A DNA stretch of 10,852 nucleotides from Desulfovibrio sp. GTDB lineage: Bacteria; Desulfobacterota; Desulfovibrionia; Desulfovibrionales; Desulfovibrionaceae. Below are positions 1-4,515 of the stretch, in pieces; the stretch's first letter is position 1; every line of letters starts with the position of its first letter. The DNA lies in NCBI GenBank assembly GCA_031275955.1, contig JAISNZ010000075.1, positions 1 to 10,852 of the forward strand, in the 5' to 3' direction. The notes beneath the pieces are model-generated. The model saw only the letters and a program-made list of their open reading frames with translations. It was not told the DNA's origin and did not search any database. Made by a program: the position numbers and the translations under genes.

Positions 1-324
1 AAGGTGGTGAAGAACAAGGTCGCCCCCCCCTTCCGCACGGCCCTGTTCGACATTTTGTACGGCACGGGAATCTCCCGGACCGGGGAGATCCTTGACCTGG
101 GCATTGAGGCCGGAATTATTGAAAAAAGCGGTTCCTGGCTCTCCTACGAAAAGGAGCGCCTGGGCCAGGGCAAGGAGAACGCCCGCGCCTTCCTGGAGGA
201 AAACGAGGAACTGCGCCAGACTCTGGAACGCAGGATTATTGAACACCTGGGCATGAATCCTGACGCCCTCTCCCGCGGGGAAGAGGATGCGCAGGGCCTT
301 GATCCGGACCAGGGCGAAGAATGA
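1..324 (+). CDS. recA: Recombinase RecA, C-terminal part (5' end outside the window)
   Basis: RecA is the ATP-dependent strand-exchange protein of homologous recombination; it also triggers LexA cleavage in the SOS response. The window opens in frame at AAG, so the reading frame continues from upstream; the GTG at position 4 is an internal valine, not a start. The 107 visible codons cover the end of the core and the C-terminal domain. They begin KVVKNKVAPPFRTALFDILY, which matches the conserved KVVKNK(I/V)A-PF segment, and continue through GELxDLG-like and EKSGSWLSYEKERLGQGKEN stretches typical of the family. The protein ends in a Glu/Asp-rich tail (EEDAQGLDPDQGEE), as RecA proteins usually do. 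Walker A and B and the DNA-binding loops lie outside the window. It stops 40 bp before the alaS start, so the two genes may be co-transcribed. Identity is clear from the sequence. Confidence 0.97.
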   Translation, partial: KVVKNKVAPPFRTALFDILYGTGISRTGEILDLGIEAGIIEKSGSWLSYEKERLGQGKENARAFLEENEELRQTLERRIIEHLGMNPDALSRGEEDAQGLDPDQGEE

Positions 325-364
325 TCCGCCTGCGCGAGCGGCGGGAACGATTCGGGAGAATGCC

Positions 365-3082
365 GTGTTGACGACCAACGAAATCCGACGCAAATTCCTG
401 GCCTATTTCCGCGAACAGGGTCATGAAATTGTCCGTTCCTCCTCCCTTGTGCCCAGAGAGGACCCAAGCCTCCTCTTCACCAGCGCGGGCATGGTCCAGT
501 TCAAAAAAATCTTCCAGGGCCAGGAAAAACGCGCCTACAACCGGGCGACAACCTCCCAGAAATGCCTGCGCGTGGGCGGCAAGCACAACGATCTGGAAAA
601 TGTGGGCCGCACCGCCCGGCACCATACCTTTTTCGAGATGCTCGGCAATTTCTCCTTTGGCGACTATTTCAAAAAAGAGGCCATCTCCCTCGCCTGGCGC
701 TTTCTCACCGAAGACCTCGCCCTGCCCGCGGATCGCCTGTACGCCACCGTCTACCAGGACGACGACGAGGCCATCGACCTCTGGCTGCGCCAGACAAAGA
801 TCCCGGCCGGGCGCATCCTGCGCCTGGGAGAAAAGGACAATTTCTGGAGCATGGGCGACACCGGCCCCTGCGGTCCCTGTTCCGAAATCCTCATTGACCA
901 GGGCGAAGAAATGAGCTGCGGCCCAGGCTGCGGCATCGGCTCCTGCGATTGCGACCGCTTTCTGGAGATCTGGAACCTGGTCTTCATGCAGTTCAACCAG
1001 ACGGAACCGGGAAAACGCGAACCCCTGCCCCATCCCAGCATTGACACGGGCATGGGCCTGGAACGCATCGCCGCCGTCTGCCAGGGGGCGCGTTCCAATT
1101 TTGACGGCGACCTTTTCGCGAAGATCATCCGCAAAACCTGCGCCCTCGCCGGCGTCTCCTACAGCCACAGCCCCCCGAACAGCAATGACCAGGACACCTC
1201 CCTGCGCGTCATTGCCGATCACAGCCGGGCCATGGCCTTCCTCATCGCGGACGGGATCATGCCCTCCAACGAAGGGCGGGGCTACGTCCTGCGCCGGCTC
1301 ATCCGCCGGGCCTGCCGCTTCGGCCGCCTCCTCGGCCTGTCCGGAACCTTCCTGCACAACACCGCCGGGACCGTGGTCGAGGAAATGGGCGACGACTTTC
1401 TTGAGCTCCAGGCCAACCGGAGTCTGATCACCCGGGTGATCAGGGAGGAGGAGGAACGCTTTGAAAAGACCCTGGACAGGGGACTGGCCCTGCTGGAAGA
1501 GGAGATGAACCGCCTGCGGGACCGGCAGGAGACCCTCGTCCCCGGCGAGACAGCCTTCCGCCTGTACGACACCTACGGCTTCCCCCTGGATATCGTCAAC
1601 GATGTGGCCGTAAAACGCGGTTTTCGCGTGGACGGGGACGGCTTCGCCGAGCGCATGGCCGCCCAGAAGGAACGGGCCAAGGCCAGTTGGAAGGGTTCCG
1701 GCGCAACCGGCATCTCCGCTGGTTTCGCCGCCCTTCTGGAAGACGGCCTGACCTCGACCTTTACCGGTTACGAGACCCTGTCCGGAGAGTCCCGGATCAT
1801 CGCCCTGCTGGACAGCCGGGGAGACCGCGCCGCCCTCCTCGGCGCCGGGGAATCCGGCTACTGCGTCACAGGCGCCACCCCCTTCTACGGCGCCTCCGGG
1901 GGCCAGACCGGCGATAGCGGACGCCTCCATACCCCCCAGGGACAGGCCGAGGTCACCGATACCCTGAAGGCCTCCCCCGCGCTGACGGTCCACTGTCTCA
2001 GGGTGACCGGGGGGGACATCCGCCTGGACGCGGAAGCGGCCCTGTCCGTGGAGGAAGGCGCCCGCCTGGCCTCGGCCCGCAACCACACCTGCACCCATCT
2101 TTTGCACGCCGCCCTGCGCAAGGCGCTCGGCAGCCATGTCCGCCAGGCCGGCTCCCTGGTCAGCCCCCTCCGGCTGCGCTTCGACTTCACCCACTTCAGC
2201 CCCCTGAGCAAAGAGGAACTCGCGGAAACGGAACGCCTCGTCAACGCCGCCATCCTGGCGAACCGGCCCCTGTCCGTCGCCTTCTGTTCCTATGACCAGG
2301 CCGTGGCCAAGGGCGCCATCGCCCTCTTCGGAGAAAAGTACGACAGCACCGTGCGCGTGGTGAGCATTGAGCAGGAATCCACGGAGCTTTGCGGGGGCAC
2401 CCACCTGCAACACACGGGACAGGCCGGGTTCTTCGTCATCCTCTCCGAATCCGGGGTGGCGGCCGGGGTGCGCCGGATTGAAGCCGCCACCGGCTGGAAC
2501 GCCCTGGCCCTCTTCCAGGACCAGCGCGAGGAACTGGCCGCGGCCGCCGCCCTGCTGAAGGCCCGGCCCGGCGAACTCCTCCCCCGCCTGGAGAGTTTGC
2601 AGACGGACCTGCGCGCCGCCCGCAAAAGCCTGGAAAAGGCCGCCGCGGACGCTCTTTCCGGCCAGGATCTTCTGGATCGCCTGGAAACCGTCAACGGCAT
2701 CCCCGTTCTGGCCGCCCGTTCCGGCGCTCCCTCCCTCAAGGCCCTGCGCGCGATTCTGGACGAGGCCCGATCCCGCGTCCCCTCCGGAATCCTCTGCCTG
2801 ACCGCCGAGGAAAAGGACAAGGTCAGCCTGGTCCTTGCCGTGTCCAAAGATCTCTCCGGACGCTTCCCCGCCCCCGCCCTGATCAAGCCCGTGGCCCGGG
2901 CCATCGGCGGATCCGGCGGCGGACGCCCGGATATGGCCCAGGCCGGAGGGGACAACCCCGCCGGCATTGACGCGGCCTTCGCCCTGCTCAAAACCCTGCT
3001 GGCAGTGCCGCCCATGCCGGTCCAGGCATCGCCGGAGGCATGCGCCAAGGACACCACGACGACACGGGAAACTCCCATTTGA
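365..3082 (+). CDS. alaS: Alanyl-tRNA synthetase
   Basis: This cytoplasmic class II enzyme charges tRNA-Ala with alanine and hydrolyses mischarged Ser/Gly-tRNA-Ala. The N-terminal catalytic core carries SSSLVPREDPSLLFTSAGM (motif 1 region, TSAGM from residue 39). The editing domain has the zinc site H574-x3-H578 (HTCTH) and C676-x3-H680 (CGGTH). The C-Ala domain ends with the glycine-rich GGSGGGRPDMAQAGG near residues 848-862. At 905 residues it is slightly longer than the roughly 876 of E. coli. The excess is mainly a tail of about 27 residues after the normal end (VPPMPVQASPEACAKDTTTT...). No ATG lies near the conserved N-terminus. GTG at 365 or the adjacent TTG at 368 follows GGGAG (354-358) at 6 or 9 nt, and MxTTNEIRRKFL fits the family start. 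An in-frame ATG at 287 would overlap recA and add 26 unconserved residues. No clear terminator follows. Confidence 0.97.
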   Translation: MLTTNEIRRKFLAYFREQGHEIVRSSSLVPREDPSLLFTSAGMVQFKKIFQGQEKRAYNRATTSQKCLRVGGKHNDLENVGRTARHHTFFEMLGNFSFGDYFKKEAISLAWRFLTEDLALPADRLYATVYQDDDEAIDLWLRQTKIPAGRILRLGEKDNFWSMGDTGPCGPCSEILIDQGEEMSCGPGCGIGSCDCDRFLEIWNLVFMQFNQTEPGKREPLPHPSIDTGMGLERIAAVCQGARSNFDGDLFAKIIRKTCALAGVSYSHSPPNSNDQDTSLRVIADHSRAMAFLIADGIMPSNEGRGYVLRRLIRRACRFGRLLGLSGTFLHNTAGTVVEEMGDDFLELQANRSLITRVIREEEERFEKTLDRGLALLEEEMNRLRDRQETLVPGETAFRLYDTYGFPLDIVNDVAVKRGFRVDGDGFAERMAAQKERAKASWKGSGATGISAGFAALLEDGLTSTFTGYETLSGESRIIALLDSRGDRAALLGAGESGYCVTGATPFYGASGGQTGDSGRLHTPQGQAEVTDTLKASPALTVHCLRVTGGDIRLDAEAALSVEEGARLASARNHTCTHLLHAALRKALGSHVRQAGSLVSPLRLRFDFTHFSPLSKEELAETERLVNAAILANRPLSVAFCSYDQAVAKGAIALFGEKYDSTVRVVSIEQESTELCGGTHLQHTGQAGFFVILSESGVAAGVRRIEAATGWNALALFQDQREELAAAAALLKARPGELLPRLESLQTDLRAARKSLEKAAADALSGQDLLDRLETVNGIPVLAARSGAPSLKALRAILDEARSRVPSGILCLTAEEKDKVSLVLAVSKDLSGRFPAPALIKPVARAIGGSGGGRPDMAQAGGDNPAGIDAAFALLKTLLAVPPMPVQASPEACAKDTTTTRETPI

Positions 3083-3122
3083 TCTGGTACAGCCGAATTG
3101 GTTTGTCCAGGTGACGAGCGCG

Positions 3123-3311
3123 ATGGAAGCCGGGCTTTTGCGTGAATTGGTGATGATGCAGGCCCTGCAACTCGAACTCACCCGGAAAAACAACGAATTG
3201 CGGGACCGTCTGGCCGTCACCGCCTCCCTGGATTTCCTGACGCGCATGGAAGGCACGGACGGTAAGTCCATGACGGACCTCTATACCCGCATGGTCGGAG
3301 CGCGACAATGA
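3123..3311 (+). CDS. Possible small orphan protein, 62 residues
   Basis: I do not recognise this gene. ATG 3123 follows AGGTGA (3109-3114) with 8 nt spacing, a good ribosome-binding site. The product begins MEAGLLRELVMMQALQLELT and is Leu-, Met- and charge-rich through about residue 32, consistent with an amphipathic helix or short coiled coil. It then continues LAVTASLDFLTRMEGTDGKS and ends RMVGARQ. There is no signal peptide, membrane segment or metal motif. An in-frame GTG at 3111 is an alternative start without a comparable SD. It begins 40 bp after alaS and could be read through from it. The frame stops with TGA at 3309-3311, and the transposase relic that follows begins in the same frame. 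The ORF could therefore be a host-gene fragment joined to the relic, or the relic's own degraded 5' end, rather than a complete gene. The SD and protein-like composition favour coding; the short length and scar setting argue for caution. Confidence 0.4.
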   Translation: MEAGLLRELVMMQALQLELTRKNNELRDRLAVTASLDFLTRMEGTDGKSMTDLYTRMVGARQ

Positions 3312-3707
3312 AAATCGGATGTCGCTGAAAACGACCTGTACTCAGCTTTGGACTGACTGGCGCGAAACCAGCCGAATATTGAAAGAACCCTTGCAGGGAG
3401 ACGCCTGGAGAACGGCACTCTTGTGCTGTATGATGTCTCCTCAAGCTATGTCGAAGGCCACGCTTGCGGGCTCGCACAACGCGGTTACAGTCGTGGGGGA
3501 AACAAGCTTCAGCTTTCAGCGCAAAGTTGAACAGATAGCCCAAGAAGCCGCTCTGGATGGAATCTATATTGTCCGGTGAGCACATACACCCTCATGCGCG
3601 CCGCAACTCCAGCGCACCCGCGGCACACGTTCCTGATGTATCCGGAGCCAACCCCAATCCAAAAGAAGGCCTTTGAACTGTTGCACATAAAACCAGACCG
3701 GCTGTAG
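3312..3707 (+). pseudogene. Decayed IS1634-type transposase remnant
   Basis: Three fragments of one transposase lie in order but in different frames. Block A (3318-~3500) reads VAENDLYSALD, an in-frame TGA at 3354-3356 where the family has Trp, then LARNQPNIERTLAGRRLENG and TLVLYDVSSSYVEG...RGYSRGG. This is the region of the first catalytic Asp (LVLYDxxSSY). Block B (3505-3576, shifted one frame) reads SFSFQRKVEQIAQEAALDG then IYIVR, matching the later IAxEAALDGIYVxR segment. Block C (3576-3707) contains EPTPIQKKAFELLHIKPDRL and a TAG, the family's usual C-terminal PTPLQxxAFELL ending. Compared with remembered full-length members of about 550-600 residues, the N-terminus and two internal stretches (roughly 200 residues between A and B, and most of the region between B and C) are missing. 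At least one nonsense change and two frame changes make it non-functional. I could not find terminal inverted repeats or a target-site duplication, so the ends of the element are not defined. Family assignment rests on recalled motifs. Confidence 0.85.
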
Positions 3708-3780
3708 CCGGTAACAGAACATGTTCAAATTTATAATATATGTAAATTAAGATAGTTACGTCGAAAATAGTCTGGAAGTT
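3697..3780. other. AT-rich patch with two small palindromes after the transposase relic
   Basis: Bases 3721-3780 contain only 14 G/C of 60 by hand count, against clearly GC-rich flanks. An inverted repeat ACCGGC-TGTA-GCCGGT (3697-3712) spans the relic's stop codon and could form a 6-bp hairpin. It is not followed by a T-run, so it is not a standard terminator. The perfect palindrome GAACATGTTC occupies 3717-3726. A TATAAT hexamer lies at 3732-3737, but I see no matching -35 box 16-18 bp upstream. The patch is probably the non-coding 3' end of the vanished insertion sequence or other acquired DNA. It may also contribute AT-rich upstream sequence to a promoter for the gene at 3892. No ORF is supported here. 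Confidence 0.5.
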
Positions 3781-3789
3781 CAGGCTAGA

Positions 3790-3838
3790 GGCGGCTGTCA
3801 GAATCCCTCTTGACAGACGGGCAGCGGCCGCCTACCTA
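3790..3838 (+). promoter_or_regulatory. Candidate promoter with overlapping dyad upstream of the 114-residue gene
   Basis: A perfect TTGACA lies at 3810-3815. With 17-bp spacing the -10 position is TACCTA (3833-3838), a weak match. The -35 box overlaps the right arm of an inverted repeat CTGTCA (3795-3800)-N10-TGACAG (3811-3816). An outer pair GGCGG (3790-3794) and CCGCC (3828-3832) could extend it if the 3' side bulges. The arrangement could be an operator that covers the -35 box, or a transcribed hairpin. The gene start lies 54 bp beyond the proposed -10. Support is positional only. Confidence 0.3.
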
Positions 3839-3891
3839 CCCAGAGGACATTAACCGGATTCTGGTCCGCCAACGCAACGCGGGAGACGCGC

Positions 3892-4236
3892 ATGAGTTAC
3901 GATATTCGTCTGGTAAAGCTGGTCAGCGGGGACATGGTCCTCGGCGAGTTTGACGCCGCCGGCCAGCGCATCAAGGCTCCGGCCGCATTGCAGAGTCTGC
4001 CCACCCAGCAGGGAGTGCAGATGATGATCATGCCCTACGGCTACCCTTTTGAACAGGAATTCACCGGCAGCATAGCCGCCGCCCATATCCTCTTCACCTT
4101 TGACAAATGCCCGGAAGAACTGAAAACCAAATACCTGGAAGCCCGCTCCAACCTGACCCTCTCTTCCGGCGGGCTGGGAAGCCTTGATCTCAAGGGCCCC
4201 GGCCCCAACCCTGTGGGGCTCATTCGGGGAAAATAG
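3892..4236 (+). CDS. Small conserved-looking protein, possible Sm-like (LSm) fold
   Basis: This 114-residue soluble protein starts at ATG 3892 after GGGAG (3881-3885, 6 nt spacing). It has no signal peptide or membrane segment. It begins MSYDIRLVKLVSGDMVLGEF, a strand-turn-strand pattern resembling the start of an Sm-like beta barrel (hydrophobic strand, SGD turn, VxGEF strand). This is followed by LPTQQGVQMMIMPYGYPFEQ, then a hydrophobic HILFTFD strand and a helix PEELKTKYLEARSNL. It ends in a Gly/Pro-rich tail (GPGPNPVGLIRGK). From memory this layout recurs in short proteins of deltaproteobacteria and in LSm-like proteins of some large phages; that link is inference, and no RNA-binding role is shown. 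It is set off from neighbours by the transposase scar upstream and a 279-bp hairpin-rich gap downstream, so it is probably a single-gene transcript. Coding status is well supported by codon use and RBS; function is not. Confidence 0.85.
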   Translation: MSYDIRLVKLVSGDMVLGEFDAAGQRIKAPAALQSLPTQQGVQMMIMPYGYPFEQEFTGSIAAAHILFTFDKCPEELKTKYLEARSNLTLSSGGLGSLDLKGPGPNPVGLIRGK

Positions 4237-4243
4237 AGCGGTT

Positions 4244-4278
4244 CGCGGGCAAGGATTTGCAGGCAAATCCCTGCCGCG
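4244..4278. repeat. Long imperfect inverted repeat (hairpin 1) after the 114-residue gene
   Basis: The core is GGATTTG (4253-4259), loop CAGG, CAAATCC (4264-4270). It extends outward through CA/TG (4250-4251 with 4272-4273) and CGCGG/CCGCG (4244-4248 with 4274-4278), with one bulged G and one A/C mismatch. This gives about 14 base pairs in all. It begins 8 bases after the TAG of the 3892 gene. No T-run follows, so classical intrinsic termination is unlikely. It could protect the mRNA 3' end or be a dispersed intergenic palindrome; the latter cannot be tested in one window. Confidence 0.6.
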
Positions 4279-4289
4279 GAACAGGAGCG

Positions 4290-4314
4290 GGCGGGCTTTG
4301 TCCGCCGTGTTTCA
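4290..4314 (+). terminator. Weak candidate intrinsic terminator for the 114-residue gene
   Basis: GGCGGG (4290-4295) and TCCGCC (4301-4306) form a 6-bp stem, including one G-T wobble, with loop CTTTG. It is followed by GTGTTTCA, a poor T-run. With hairpin 1 just upstream it is the best placed termination signal after the 3892 gene. It falls short of a textbook terminator. Confidence 0.3.
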
Positions 4315-4380
4315 ATCCCCAGTCGGCTCCATCCGCCTACTGACTCCGTCCCGGCGGACAGGACCGGGTGGGTTGCCCTT

Positions 4381-4456
4381 CCCTTCCGGAAGGGGTTGCC
4401 AGAAAGGCATGCCCGGACAAGCCGGGGGTCAAGCGGGAATCTCCCTGAAGGGAGAT
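4381..4456. repeat. Cluster of three further inverted repeats (hairpins 3-5) before the radical SAM gene
   Basis: Three compact palindromes occur in 76 bases. CCCTTCCGGAAGGG (4381-4394) is a perfect 14-base palindrome flanked by the direct repeat GGTTGCC (4371-4377 and 4394-4400). CCCGG-ACAAG-CCGGG occupies 4412-4426. ATCTCCC-TGAA-GGGAGAT (4439-4456) is a perfect 7-bp stem with a tetraloop; counted as a repeat it is 8+2+8. The last stem ends 14 bases before AGGAAG (4471-4476). They could form a structured 5' leader for the downstream gene, or be non-coding repeat sequence. No protein or known RNA family is recognised. Confidence 0.5.
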
Positions 4457-4515
4457 GCTTCAGACTGGAAAGGAAGTTTTGGTGAAAGGCGCCTCGCGAG
4501 CGCAAAGCGAACTTT

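Noticed and set aside
326..344. CCGCC/GGCGG hairpin between recA and alaS as a terminator
   Set aside because: Only a 5-bp stem with a 9-nt loop and no T-run; it leads directly into the alaS ribosome-binding region.
236..3271. A 1011-codon open frame on the minus strand opposite alaS
   Set aside because: It is antisense to a gene with unmistakable AlaRS motifs. Its translation is Gly/Ala/Gln-rich with no recognisable domain, as expected from the complement of a GC-rich gene with G/C at third positions.
3319..3579. An 86-codon ORF in the relic region taken as a real small gene
   Set aside because: Only its last 25 or so codons are transposase sequence (block B); the first two thirds are out of frame with block A. 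It is part of the pseudogene.
3732..3737. Perfect TATAAT as a -10 box
   Set aside because: No acceptable -35 hexamer lies 16-18 bp upstream, and the patch is so AT-rich that such a hexamer is expected by chance.
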